From positions 930,001 through 994,000 of the forward strand of contig CANXME010000520.1 in NCBI GenBank assembly GCA_948144175.1: a stretch of 64,000 nt of DNA. The letters are read 5' to 3'. The position numbers were made by a program, and so were the translations under genes. Of this stretch, positions 22,811 through 35,479 are shown one piece after another. The DNA is from Closterium sp. NIES-65. Lineage: Eukaryota; Streptophyta; Zygnematophyceae; Desmidiales; Closteriaceae. Positions within the stretch are counted from its first letter, which is position 1; every line of letters begins with the position of its first letter. The notes beneath the pieces were generated by a model, which was given only the letters and a program-made list of their open reading frames with translations, made no database searches and was not told the DNA's origin.

Positions 22811-25800
22811 CTCCCCTTCGCTTCTGGAGTGTCGTTGCTGGTGACGTGGCCTTGTCCAGTCAGCATCATGCAGTATTCGAACTTCTGCTTTCCGAGTTTC
22901 TTGGTCAAGTAATCGGCTGCCATCTTGGATGTTGGACAGTATGACAGATCGAGTTTCCCTTTTTCTATCTCGTCCGTCACGAAGAAATAGCGCAGGGCGA
23001 TGTGTTTCGTCCTGTTTGCGAAGCCGTTTTTGTTGGCGATGCGAATTGCCGACTGGTTGTCGCAGAACACGGTGAAGCTGGGTAACTCGGCTAGCTTCGC
23101 TTCTTCCAGTAGTTCGCGAAGGTAAAGTCCCTCCTTGGTGGCTGAGCAGAGTGCAATATATTCTGCTTCTGCTGAAGATAGTGCGATTAACTCCTGCTTG
23201 CTCGACTGCCAGGAGATAGGACCGATAGGCTCAAGGCGGTAGACATAGCCGGTGCGTGAGCGCCTGTTGTCGGTGTCGCCGGCGTGATCGGCGTCGACGT
23301 AGCCGATTAGCTTGGTCGGTGTAGTCACGTTTTTGTGATAAGTTAGTCCGATCGTCGCGGTGCTGACAAAGTAGTGGAGAGCACGATCGAGTTCCGCCAG
23401 ATGCTCTGCTTCAGGTCTCTTGAGATAGGTAGCGAGCTGACTCGCGGAGTAGGATAGGTCGAGACGGCATGTGACTGCTGCGAAAAGAAGGCATCCAAGC
23501 TTCTTCTGATAGTCGCGTATGCCGGCGGGTTTAAATAGAGTAGATTGCCCCTTTTCGGTTCCCGGTTCCTGACGCGTAGCGGTAAGGCGTGGAGATGGCG
23601 CTTGGTGTGAGACGAAAGCGTTTCGCGATAGTGTCGGCGTACTTCTCGGCGCTTAGGTAGATTGCGTTTTCTTCCTCACGGATGTTGAGCCCGAGGTATT
23701 GCGTAACCGTAGAAGAGACCGTGAGCGTGAGGTCTTTCTGGAGCTCCCCTTCGAACCACGTGGCGATGTCGTCGGTTGACCCAATGTAGAGGAGATCGTC
23801 CACATAGACGATTAGTAGGACGTAATCGCCTCCTTTTGTGAGGCGATACATGCCCTGGTCATGCGGGAGTTGTTTGAAGCCGATGCGGATGAGGCGGGCG
23901 TGTAGGTACTGCTGCCACAGTCGCGGTGCCTGCTTGATCCCATAGAGTGATTTGAGTAGTTGACACACTCGGTTGGGTTCGCCGTGGGAGCCGTGCGGGA
24001 GTTCGACGAAGATTTCTGCATCCACAGGTGCGTAGAGAAATGCGTTCGCAACGTCGATTTGTCGCAATTTCTTTTTCTTCATAGCGGCGACGGCGATGAG
24101 AATTCGGAGTGAGGTGTGGCGACTGACCGGAGCGAAGGTTTCGGTGTAATCTCTTCCGTGCTCCTGGTCGAAGCCACGTACGACCCAGCGGGCTTTGAAT
24201 TTGTCGATGGTGCCATCAGCTTTCGTCTTCACACGGAAGACCCATTTCCCGGTAAGAATGTTTTTATTTTGAGTTACGCCGATGGGAACAATTTTCCAGG
24301 TGTTGCGCTCCTCCAGTGCCTTCAGCTCTTTGTCCATAGCTTCACGCCATTTCTCCCTGTGTTCCCCCCCCAGAGCCTGCTGAACCGTCGCAGGCTCCTT
24401 AGGAATGCCGGCGCCATGGACTGCGGTGACGAGACCAAGGATTTGCAGCCCAGTCTGTGAGTATCGAGGGAGTTCTGGATCCTCGGGATAAGCTGCTTCG
24501 TCTCCCGTTTCTGGGTCGGGCATGAAATTTGGCCCTACCCTTTCTGCTTCGTTGGTGTTGACTGTCACAGGTGTTACGTAACCATCGTCGGCGAAACGGT
24601 AGAAGATTTCGGCGTTGTTACTGTCGCGAGGATTATCCTCATCCATGGGCACGTCGACGGAGCAGTATGGGAGAGGTCCGGCTTCTTCCGAGGCGTTGTC
24701 GACGTTCTGTTCATCCCAGTCTGCTTCGTCCGCTGCTGACGCGAAGGCTCGGTCACCACGAAAACCACTGGTGAGGTCCCGATTCTCGTGCAAGTTGGCG
24801 AGGTACGTCTGAAGGGTGAGTCTTTCGTAGAAGATCACGTCACGTGCTGCTACTGTTTCCTTTGTGTGGACGTTGAAGATTCTCCATGCGTTGTAATTTT
24901 TCTCGATGCCGAGGTGTAGTCCCCACTGTGCCCGTTGCGAAAATCTTCCCGCTCGTGCTTCTGGGGGTCTGTACTGTACCATGCACCCGAAAACTCGTAA
25001 CATTTTCGTGCTGCCCTGCTTCCCTGTCCACAGTAGATGCGGTGATGCGTTGTTCGGGAGTGACGACGACGACAACAAGTTGTGCAGCATGACAGCGTGG
25101 TCCATTGCTGCTGGCCACTGGTGGTTGGGTAGCCGCATGCCACGTAACAGTTTGCGCATGCTGTTCTGCAGGGTCCTGTTCAGTCGTTCTGCAACACCTT
25201 GCTGCTGATGTGCGTAGGGAAGGGAGAGGAGTTGCTTGATCCCCCTTTCCGCCAAGAACTGCTTGAAGCGCTGAGAGGTGACCTCCGTCTGACTGGAAAC
25301 TTTTCAGTTGTGTTCCAGACTCTCTCTCTGCTATCGGTAGCCATGCGGCGAATGCTGCGAGCGCCATGTCGCGGCTGGGTAGGTTGCGATGCCAGACGTA
25401 TCGAGTGGCGGCGTCGATGAAGGTGATGGTGTAGTTGTAGTTGACTTGTCCTGGTTTGCGATTGTAGAGGATGTCGCTGTAGACTTTTTCGAGTGGTGCG
25501 TACGCTAGAGCGCTCGGGTTGTGATGTGAAGCAAACGGTCGATAAGGTAAGTCAGCTTCGCGACATATAAGGCAAGTCCCTCGTGCCTTCTGGAGTTCTC
25601 TGCCATCGGGTAGAAGTAGAGAGTCTTTGTCAAGGACTCCTGCTCTTATCGTGTTATTCAAAACCGTGTTGCTTGGATGTCCTGTGCGTGCGTGCCAGAT
25701 CTCTTCAGAGGCGCGGTGTCCGGGTGAACGCTGATATGCGTCGGAGTTGGAGTAAAAGCTGGCGACGAGGTTGGCGCTTCGGTGGACTTCACGTTGAGTC

Positions 25801-27962
25801 GGATTCAGCTGTTGCGCGGGTGTTGGTGGTGCTTTGTCGACTGTGACTGGTGTCGTTGTTCCTGCTGCTGCTGATGTTGTTGCTGCTGCCGATGTTGTTG
25901 CTGCTGCCGATGTTGTCGCTGCTGCCGATGTTGTCGCTGCTGCCGATGTTGTCGTCTCTGCTGATGTTGTCGCTGCTGCCGATGTTGTCGTCTCTGCTTC
26001 TTGTTGAATCGTTGCTAACGCTCTTGTTCGTTCTGCTTCAGGGATAGTGTGGGAGTACCAGAAACCTCCCGGGCTGAAGTCGGGGTCAAGATCCGGAGGG
26101 TGTGTCCAATCAGCAAAGTTCACAATGGCGTCGCTGTCTGCAGTGCCGAGGTCGGGAGCGAAGTCGAGGACGAAGACGTTGTTCTTCAGCACTGCTTTCC
26201 CGATGTAGAGACCGCCTCTCCCGTGGTAAAGCTTGAACTCCCGGGTCGTGCTGTCGGCTTCCAGATGAATTCCTTTCGCCATCAACTGGCTAATGCTCAG
26301 TAAGTTGTAGCCGAGTCCTTCAGCGATGAGTACCTTAGACATGTGCAGTAAGACATTTGTTTCTCTTGACTGAAGCTGTACCACTCCTTGTCTTCGTGTG
26401 CGCAGGTTTTGGTTGTTGGCAACCGTGATGATCACTTCCCGTTGGAGTCGATGTTCGCGTTGTACGAAACGCCCGGACGAGCACATGTGTTGCCCGCAGC
26501 AACTGTCCAAGAACCAGGTGTCTTGGCCGGACGGTTCACTTTGAGCGATAGCGGCGTAAGTCGGATTTGGATGGAGTGATTCGCGACGAGGCGTCCTGTT
26601 GTCGAGCTCCTCTTCCGGTGAGTAATGGGGTGGTGACTCTGTTATGCAAGAGTCGTTTATCTTGACCATGCAGTTGACTATATGTCTTGCTCCTTGTGCA
26701 GGTTGTCCAGTTGAGGTCGTTGAAGCTTGAATCGTGGTTGTCGAGCTTGCTTGTGTCGAAGCAACTTGGGTGCTTGAAGGCCGCAGTTGTCGCTGTGGTG
26801 TTGTCTGTCGAGACGGGCAGTGCGTGCGTGGGTGTCCTGATGTCTTGCAGATGTGACAAAATGGAGGTAATAGCTTCGGCTGCTGCTGTCAATTGTTGTA
26901 GTTGTTGTGTCGTCGCTGAGTATGGAAAGCAAACTCCGGTGCTAATGTCCTTTTCTTGTGTCTTTCTTCTTGCAGGTCCATATCCTGCTGCTCGGCGTGA
27001 ATTTCTGCGCAAAGTGCCGCTTCGGAGATCCTCCCGTGTGCTCGAAGAATTGCTTTGGTGGCGCGCCACTGAGGACCGAGGCCACCGATGACGACTGTTA
27101 CGAAGGCGTCTTCAGAGATTGACCCTCCACATCGAAGAAGCTTGTCGCGCAATTCGCGACATCGGCTGATATACGCCAACCCTTTTTCTCCTGGTTTCAT
27201 TTCAACTGTTGTCAGCTGCGCCATTAACATGCTCTGGTTTACACTGTCTGTTGCCTGGTACAGGTTCTTCAGATGGCCGTACGCGAGTTCCGCCGAGTTG
27301 CCGAAGTTCCGGTAAGAGCGAATGTTCTGCTGCTGGGTTGGTGTGATGTTTCTCAGTAGAATAGTATACGCCATCATGGATTGATACGTATACTACTGCT
27401 TTTCATACTGTGTCCCGTTTGCTGGATACTGCAGGGATCCGTCGAAGAAGCCGAGTATCTGCGCGCCCTCCATCATCAACTCGAATTCAAAGGACCAGGT
27501 AAAGAAGTCCTTTCCGTCGAAAGGTCTTGACGTCTGTAGTTTCAGAACATGCGCGAACTGCGACTGTACTTGTAAGGCATCCATTGGTTTGTCTTGCGCA
27601 GGTGGAGGTTGAGGCAGGAAGCTGATCGACCCGCGTTCGTACGGGGCGAAGGTGGGTTGCTGCTGTTGATTCCCTCGCGCGTATGACGACCCGTCAAGGC
27701 TCATGGGTGCCGCTCCGTTGTTGCTGTTGTGTGTCTGTGCAGATCCCAACTGCTGGTGTTGCTCGTAGAAGGACATGAAGGAGAAGAATTTCTCCATCAT
27801 GTTCTGGTCGAAGTCAGAAGGATGGTTCGTAGGAGTCTCGGTTGAAGTTCCCCTTGGTCTTGCTGCCGTGCCTTCCTCTGTCTGCAGGCCAGAGGCTGGT
27901 GGTGGAGTAGGAATAGTGCCCGAGGAGTCATTAGGAGAGCTCCTTTCCTTGTTTGTTGCCAT
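22789..27962 (-). pseudogene. Copia gag-pol polyprotein of element C, degenerate
   Basis: Read from the right: gag starts at 27962 (MATNKERSSPNDSSG) and continues past an in-frame TAG near 27393-27395 to about 26889. A frameshift leads to the protease-integrase part (26669-24840), with WFLDSCCGQHM where DSG would be expected, and IWHARTGHPS for integrase. A Thr-Thr-Ser-Ala-Ala-Ala repeat occupies about 25850-26010. After a frameshift near 25220, integrase finishes with GVAERLNRTL, and RT (to 23531) keeps LIVYVDDLLY. A further shift leads to RNase H (23328-22789) with GYVDADHAGD, SSAEAEYIAL and FCDNQSA. At least one stop and three frameshifts make it non-functional. Confidence 0.92.
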
Positions 27963-28017
27963 GTCTTGAAATGATTTTGAAAAGAGTTAGAGTTTTCCCC
28001 TGTCCGCTCTCATACCA

Positions 28018-28459
28018 TGTTGGGCTGAAAAATAGCCCTTAGGATCTTTGCAGAGGAGAACTCTTGGGTAGAAACTTGTAATAGCGGAAGCGTTTTAATG
28101 AGGATTGTGAACCGACCTTGCACTGGTGTGTGAGAGCAAAGTAGATTAAATTAAACAAGCAAATACAAGGATTTATATAAGAGTACAGGGAATACGAATA
28201 GATAGATAGATAACTGTATTGCTGTTGCGGTTCGATATAGTGCGACTCGGGCAACTGCTCTGTAACGAGTCAGTTGTGTGTCCTTAACTGTCGCGCTGTA
28301 ATTGTCGAGTCAAAGGTCAGCGACCTTTGACTTTCTCGTAACCTCCAGGCGGTTACCCTAACCTCCGAGGTTGACTCGATGCTTCGATTGGGACTGCTTC
28401 GCTTGGTGCCTTGGATTTTGATACGACAGAAGCGCACCTAGGACTTATTGTTTCCAACA
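28018..28459 (-). repeat. 5' LTR of copia element C
   Basis: 442 bp, TG...CA ended, followed on the minus strand by the primer site at about 28006-28017. Confidence 0.92.
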
Positions 28460-28643
28460 AAAATCAGCATAAATTTAACCCCCCAGGCTGATTTGGACAC
28501 CACTTTGGACACTGCACACTGATCGATCAGCATGCCCTGAAACCAATCTGAGGGCCTGAGTGTGATCAATGTGTTGATCATCAGATGGGATAGGAGAGTC
28601 TAAATCCAAATCAGTTCTGGAATTCGTATGCAACAGTCTGCAC

Positions 28644-29373
28644 CAGGGCCTCAGAAGTCAGCGAAAAAAGGCTGATTAGGGGTAAAAAGGCTGAGATTTC
28701 AGTGCTGGGAAGAAAGTGGGGCTGATTTGTCAGCTTTTTTTTCATTGTACCGGCTGATTTTTCAGCATTTTTTTCATTGTATGGTCTGAAATTTCAGAGT
28801 TTTTTTAGAGGTGTACACTGACAGATCAGCGTTGTAACGGGTGTGTGGGCTGAAATCCCACTAGTGGAGATTCGTGTAGTGCCGAGAATCAAAAACCTGC
28901 CTGGCCAATCAGATGGCACCAAGTCTTTCAGCTTGACTCGTCACTACAGATTCGCCCCGAGACAGCAAATTTGCCCCTACAGAACAGATTCGCCCCGTCA
29001 GAGCCACAACAATTTCGCCCAATCACAAGAATTTTTGCTCTGACACAACACGTTCTTCCAGAAATTCGCCCAATCACTGGAAATTAGCTCGGATTCGCCC
29101 ATGTTGTTGCCAATAGAAGGTACTGTATTTTCGTGTGTGAAGTTGTGTAGGCACGTCGTGTGCACTGTTGGCAGCACGTCGCGTGTTGCGCTATAGGAAA
29201 GCTTGAAGTTGTGTTCAGCCTTTGTTTTTAAGCAAGGCTGAATGATCAGCCAATTTTTGAAACTAAGCACTGAAATTTCAGCTTTTTTTTTCAAGGCTAC
29301 CCTGATTGATCAGCCTTCATCCCACTCCCAAGGCTGACTATTCAGCCTAGGCCAAAACGAATCTGAGGCCCTG
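28644..29373. mobile_element. hAT-like TIR element, diverged copy 3
   Basis: 730 bp with ends CAGGGCCTCAGA ... TCTGAGGCCCTG and an exact 8-bp target duplication GTCTGCAC at 28636-28643 and 29374-29381. It shares the CTGA/TCAG-rich style of copies 1 and 2 but is otherwise diverged. The centre (28940-29105) holds repeated TTCGCCC motifs. No transposase frame. Confidence 0.82.
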
Positions 29374-29381
29374 GTCTGCAC

Positions 29382-29683
29382 CAGCTTCATATTAATGATG
29401 ATATATCATCATAAAGGCCCGTAATCACTTATTCTGCCGTGAGCATGGGATCAGAGGTAAGCTTATGGTAACACCTATATTGTTTCAACTTCTTGATCTG
29501 ATAAGATGTTCAACTGTATTTTGTTTTGTCAGGTTTTAAAGCTGTTCAAAGCAACAAGCAGAACAATGTAAGGGAACAATGCAGGTATCCTGCTCTTCTT
29601 GCGAATCTGGGACATCTGTCTGCTTGAAAGGTGTCAACTGCAGAGTCATAGTACTTCACATGGTGGTGGTGGTACATCAACAA
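29382..29683. other. 3' flank of the large minus-strand gene
   Basis: No gene seen. It presumably holds the 3' untranslated region of the gene ending at 29684. A short GTGGTGGTGGT run lies at 29660. Confidence 0.4.
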
Positions 29684-32600
29684 TTACTGCACATTGTCAT
29701 ATTCATAGACCTTCACAACCGAATTGAATGACACCTGCCTCTTCATCTTCCTAGACCGTTCCTCCTGTGCACTACCACCCACACAACCGCCAGTCGCCAT
29801 TACACCTCCATCCTCTTTGTCCATAACTCCTTTACTCTCACTACCCCTCTCCTCCTTCCTTGCTGCCTCCCTGAAACTCACACTCCCGACCACAAACCGC
29901 TCCTTCTCCCTCTCCCACTCCCTCTCCCTCTCCTCCTCCCTCTTCCTCTCCCATGCTTGCTCCCTCCTCTCCTCCCCTTCCGACTCTGTCCCTTCTGCAC
30001 CCTGCAACTCTGATTGAAACACCTTCAAAAGGGGATGAGAAATCGAAACGGCTTTGCTCCCTCCTCTTTCCTCCCAGCTCAAGGACTGCTTCAGCCCACC
30101 CCTTGGGACCCCTCTCTTCTCCCCCACACCTTCCCCGTTCCCCCGGCCTAAACCACCGCAATTATCCCCGTGAGTGGCATCTCCTTTATAAGCAGGTGTC
30201 GAGAATTGATCCCCGTCCAGAGCCTTAGTATAAGCTGCCTCGTTGAAGGAAAGATGGTGTGCAGAAGACTTCAATGAGTGAACAGACATAGATGTCTGGT
30301 GCCTTTGGTCAGTGGAAATAGGGGTGAGTGTGGGTGGGAGTGTTAGTGTGTGGGTCAGTGTGGGGTTCAGTGTGAGTGAGTGTGAGTGGATGGGTGCAGA
30401 GGCAGTCCTGGATAGGGGAGCAGCAGAAAGCGGCGGCAACAACGCTCCTCTTCTCTCTCTTGCCTCCTCCCCTCCCCTATCTTCACCTTTTATCGCTTCC
30501 CGTTCCCTCCTAAACACCGCCTTCCTGCTTCCTCGTGCCTCTCCATCCTTCGTCCTCCCATGCTCCTCGCCTTTACCTTCCCCCTCGCTCCAATCCCCAC
30601 TTGATTCCCTCCCTCGTCCCTGGTAATACCTCACCGTACCTGGACTTGAGCTTCGGGCCCATGATTCCAAGCTTCTTACCGGACCTAGCAGTGCGAACAT
30701 CGAATGCTGGTGCTGCCGTTTCTGCGAGCTTGGCTCAGCACTAGGCTCGGAGGTAGCAGGTCCGGAATTAGGCTTGGCAGAGCGAACAGGCTTAGGTCTG
30801 GGTGTTAGATGGTCGCCCCCTTTGGAATCTGAAGACAGTAATGCCGTTGACAGCTTCGGAAGAGATAGGTTTGGTTTGGACCAAGAGGATCGTCCGAACC
30901 GGCGGTACCCGAAGCTGCTTCTAGAGCTGCCAGTCTCACTCGTGTATCCACCATCCCCCTCCCCCTGCTCCTCCTCCCCTCCACTTACCCTCCACAACCT
31001 TTCTCCTCCTCCCGAGCCCCTCTTTCCTCCTCTTAGTCCGCCCATTCTCCACCTTCCCTCCCTCCCGTCACTAGAAGCAATAGAGTCACCTCCATCCGCA
31101 TTTCCATCGGCATCAACAACCATCGTAGTCAGATCTCCCATGCTACTCACCCTGCCAATGCTACTACTGCTGCTGCAGTGGCCGTGCAAGCTCCCCATGC
31201 TGCCAATGCTGCTGCGGTGGCCGTGGCTGTTTCTGGAAATCGTTCGAGGACTACCATCGGGGCTGGCACCCAGGCTGCTACCCGGGCTGCTGGCAGGGCT
31301 GGTACTGGGGCTCCTACCAGCTTCGGCTTGCATGCTTGACACCTCGCAAGCATCAATGCTAGCTGCTATGCTTGACGTGCTGACAGTACTTCCCATGCTC
31401 CTATGCCTTGCTCTCTCCCTCTCTGCCTTCTTCTCTCTCTCCCTCATCCTCTCCTTCTCCCTTTCCCTCTCCCTCTCCCTCTCTCTCTGCCTTTCTCTCT
31501 CTCGCTCCCCCTCCCTCTCCTGCTCACTACTACTCCCCAGTTCACTACTCTTATTGAAATTTCTCCTGCCCGAGTTTCCTCCATATAGAGTTATCTCGTT
31601 CCAGTTAAAAGGCTTGGAATGCAAGGCTCCATCCACATCACTAATACATGAGGACTCCCGCGTACCATAACCACTAATACCGCTCCCAACCGCACTACCT
31701 TCCCCCAAGCTTCCAATCCTCCGAATTGCACACTCCCTCTCTTTCCCACTCACATCCAACTCCTCACTCCTCCACGCTCTCCCCATCCCCGAACCCTCTC
31801 CATTCCCTCTTGCTCCTAATCTCTCATCCACCCATGCTGGCAACTGTAGCACCTCACTCCGCACCTGCCCTCTTAGGTTCGGCGGGCTCAACCCATACCC
31901 AGAGCTGCTGTAGGTTCGGGGGATGCTGATGGTGGCAGAGGAAACGGTGGAGGTGGGGGAGGGAAGGGAGGACGGGAGAGACGGGGTAGTTGGAAGGGAG
32001 ATGCCCAATGAGATCTCTCCCACTCCCGTTCCGTCCTCTCCCATCCCTCTCATCTCTGCTTTTGGTGATTCCATGCCCGTACCATGGCAAGCAGCGGCCG
32101 TGACCACAGAAGAGGTTGAAGCTACTGATGCTATAGACGATGCTGCTGTGACGGGCCGTGCTCCTAAACTCCTGCTGCTGCCCTGCATCCCACTACTGTC
32201 ACCCAGCCTACAGTCACACGGGTCCATCCTTGCAGCAGAAGCATTACACTCCAAGGGGGCCCAAACCCTGCTGCATGCCCCACCAGCCTCTCCTCCACTC
32301 CCTAACCCTGAATCAACTGTTTTTATCTGTTGCCTTCCGTTGCCAATGCTGCATACACCCTCCTGCTCAGCCTTGGCTGCTGCTGCTGCTGCTGATCCTG
32401 CTGCTCCTCCCCCCCCTGTTGTCGCTGCTGCTTCGCCTACCCTTTCTGCGACCACGGCAGCAGCAGCGGCAGCGGCCTCCACCCCAGCAACAAGCCTGTG
32501 AGAGAACGCCAGAATCTCCCTCGTCTGCAATGCTACACACGCCCCACCACTTCCGCCCTGCTGTTCCCCGCCCCTCACTGACCCAGCAATAGCACCAGTG

Positions 32601-34620
32601 GCAACTGCGCCTGCAGTATCCCACAAAGAAGCGAGGACGGGTGGCAGGGAAAGCAGAGACGCGTCATCATCGAGAGAGGAGACGAGGGCCTGATCCCAGG
32701 CGTCACTCAGGCTGGTGCGCGGCGATGCGAGATCGAGTGTGTCTGCTATTGAGGCGTCTCCAAACGAGGATGAGGAGAGGGATGGCCAGTTGTTGGTGCC
32801 CTGTGTCCCCCTCCTCCTCCTGCCACCACCAATACCACCACCTCCCACGGAGGGACTTTCAGCTGTGAGGGGTCTTGGCGTTACACTCACTTCCCCTGAT
32901 CTTATTGCCCCGCCTGCTGCTGCTGCTGCTGCTGCTCTTGCTCTTGCTGCTGCAGTTGCCGGCGCTGCTGCCGAAGCTGCTCTTGTTGCTCTTGGTCCTG
33001 CTGCTAGAGCTGTTGCTGCAGCTGTCCCACCTGCTCCACCTTCACTCCCTTCACGCTCACCCATTCGCCCCCCCATAGGCCCGTACCTCCAACCTCCCCA
33101 CCGCCGCTGCACTGCCCGAACCGCCCCGTCAGGCTTGGAAGATCCCCGAACCTCGCCATCAGGCTTGGAGGATTCCCGAACCTGCGTGTCAGGTTCTGGA
33201 GGAGGTCGGTCCGAGCCTCCTCCCGTGCCCCAGAGCGCGCCGAGCCTGGCCAATGCTGTCCTGTGATCGTTAAGTAAGGCGCGGTTCAAGCTGCTGTGTC
33301 TAAAGAGAGGGAAGCCTCTGCTGTGCTCTGTGGCTTGTGCCTTGTTACCTGCTAGTGTTACACGGTTACCGTTAGTCACCTCTGCTACAGTGGCAATGAG
33401 ATTTTCATCAGGGGCGGAAGTGTCAGCGAACGCAGCAGTGGCAAGAGATGTTACTGTGTTATCAGTGGTAACGCTGTTACGCGCTGCTAGAGCGTCGGGT
33501 ATCCACACCCCTCCAACAGTCATGTTGCCGAAATCCCATGACCCCGACTTGCGACGAGCCTTCATCCTCCACCCACCATCACCAGCAGCCGCAAATGCAG
33601 TGCTGCTGCCAAATGTCGGTCCATGTGACGTGTCATATGGTGCCTCTGGCACGCTTGGTGATTGGTCCGAGAGGCCAGGTGAGTCGAATGCAGAACAGCA
33701 CCGACGAATAGAACCTGCCGTTGCTACCGCCACCACCCCTGCTGCTGGTGCCCCTGCTGCTGGTGCCACAGCTGCTGCTGTCCCCCCAGCTGCTGATTTC
33801 AACGCACCAGTGCTTGTTTGGACCGCACCAGACTGCATTCCACCGCACTCTACCGACCTGTACGACCTGCTACCGTGCCCCTCCTCCTCTTCCTCCTGAT
33901 TTCCCTCCATTTCCCTACCCCAATTACTCCCCTCTTCCCTCTCCTCCCGCTCCACCACTCCAAACCGCACTACCATGGGGCCTGACTTGCAAGTCCTCAG
34001 CTCCCCCCCTACCATAGTAGGCCCTTCGGACGATCCTCCGTAAGAGCTGACCCGAGAATCCTTATAAGAGCCGCCAAACCGCAAGCCGTTTCCAACACCA
34101 CTCCCATCAGCATCACCATTTGCAGCAGCAGCAGTGGCGGCATGCAAAAACGAGCGGGTGCTGCTGCCAGCAAACGAGCCTGCTCTGCTTGTCTCCTCCC
34201 ACGCCCTGTCGAACCTCCTTTCAGCCCTCGAGGTGGTGGGATCGCTGAATGGAACAAACGGGAGGTTAAGTGGAGGAGCAGCAGCAGCACCACCACCACT
34301 CAAACTCCCACTCCCACCTCCCCCCTGCCAGCTTCCCAAGCTCCCCACACTGAACGCCCTTCCCCCCCTCTCACCCTCCCAGCTGCCACTCTTCCGATCT
34401 CCTTTACTATCTGCCTCGTTATAATACTGATCAGTGTATTTCCGCCATTTTTCCTGGAGAACACGCGCCGAGAGCACGAGGTTGGCGGGGCTCCAGGGGG
34501 AGGGCGGCGGGCTGTCGTCCGTGAGAAGCTGCCAGGAAGCATGAGCCTGCGCAATGATTGCCAGCGCCACGTCAGCAGCGCCGGCCCTTTGGTTGAGCCC
34601 GAACTCGTTCTCCTCATCGT
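29684..34620 (-). CDS. Large low-complexity protein, last exon (function unknown)
   Basis: An uninterrupted minus-strand frame of about 1,640 codons ends at TAA just below 29687. I place the exon start at 34620 because the minus strand reads CTCCGCTACAG|ACGATGAGGAG there after a pyrimidine tract; the frame is open before the GTG at 34570, so upstream coding sequence is likely. The N-terminal part (QAHASWQLLTDD, then LVLSARVLQEKWRKYTDQYY) looks folded. The rest is Ser/Gly/Ala-rich with polyalanine, an Arg-Glu dipeptide stretch (around 31430-31510), Glu/Arg-rich coiled-coil-like segments (around 29880-29960) and a C-terminus KRQVSFNSVVKVYEYDN. KRQVSF fits the PP1-docking RVxF pattern. I recognise no family. 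Coding status rests on the length of the frame and the splice-like boundary. Confidence 0.6.
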
Positions 34621-34966
34621 CTGTAGCGGAGGAGAGAGGAAAGGGGTCGGGGGGTGGGGGAAATCAAGGCACCTGGAGATTCAATAAGCTTTTTAGAAGA
34701 AAGATTCATTACACCTAATGCTGCTATTGAATTAGGTACGCTACATCAGTCTTATCCCAAAGATTTCAAAGTAGGTTACACACGCAATATAAGTTGATAA
34801 CGGAAAACAATGGAAATAACTCTATTGCCGTTCTAACAGAGATAACGGAAATAACTTTATTTCCATTTATTGTAATGAAATATAAGATAATGGTCGTGCC
34901 AGAAAAGAAAGGCCTAAGAAATGGGGTGACACTTAGCAATCACTAAACGAGAAAAGGAAGCACTAT

Positions 34967-35216
34967 TCACTTTCTGTATAGGCCTAAATAATCGGAAAGC
35001 CTGCTAGTAATGGATCCTAGTGACTGAATGATTGTAGCGATATCCAAAGGTCGGTAAGTGCGCATATCCGCCAATTCTACTTCAATGCGCTCTTGTGACA
35101 AGGGGGTGGTTGATTTTCCCCTCTTTTCAACAGGAAACCAGGTTAAATCTCGCCCTGGCTTGCTAAGATTTACTCGTCCAATCGGCAAGCAATACTCGTA
35201 ATCGGGTGCCTAAAGT
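34967..35216 (-). CDS. Candidate exon of unknown gene
   Basis: The minus strand is open from an acceptor-like TACTTTAG (before 35210) to a TGA at 34967, reading PDYEYCLPIGRVNLSKPG and on to SRLSDYLGLYRK. The composition is unlike the repeats around it. It could be a terminal exon of the pyrophosphatase-like gene upstream, but the phase does not match a simple splice from 35480 (phase 1 against phase 0), so another exon or a different gene is required. No domain recognised. Confidence 0.3.
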
Positions 35217-35479
35217 ACATAAGTGGATAGATTCAGAGAAGAAGGGAGAGCGATCCATGCAATAAAAGGGGAAGAGGTTCCCTAGTTGAGCCAGCACGTT
35301 CCCCCCTTGTAGCGGCGAGACAACGTGCGGGGCAGGGGAAAAACAAGTGAGGAAAAGGGAGGGGACGCGGCGGTGGGCGAGTGAGCAAGCGACAGGGGGA
35401 GAGAGGGGACAGGAATCCAGTAACATAAAACCCAGATACGGCGGATATCTATTTATACGGCCTCACGTCGTTGACTTAC

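Larger units (their letters stand above)
22369..28459 (-). mobile_element. Ty1/copia LTR retrotransposon C (minus strand)
   Basis: A 6.1-kb element with 442-bp LTRs at 22369-22810 and 28018-28459 and target duplication AAAAT (22364-22368 and 28460-28464), inserted in a hAT-like element. On the minus strand the 5' LTR is the right one; a primer site TGGTATGAGAGC (one change from the initiator Met-tRNA site) abuts it, and a purine tract (AAGGGGAG) abuts the left LTR. LTRs look nearly identical. Gag and pol domains are all present but broken, and belong to a lineage distinct from elements A and B. Confidence 0.95.
21946..28558. mobile_element. hAT-like TIR element, copy 2, split by copia element C
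   Basis: Same ends as copy 1 (CAGGCCCTCAGATATCAG at 21946; AATCTGAGGGCCTG ending at 28558) and an 8-bp target duplication AGTGTGAT at 21938-21945 and 28559-28566. Internal sequence to 22363 is closely similar to copy 1. Copia element C (22369-28459) interrupts it; without that insert it is about 520 bp. Its left duplication overlaps the right duplication of copy 1 by two bases. Confidence 0.85.
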
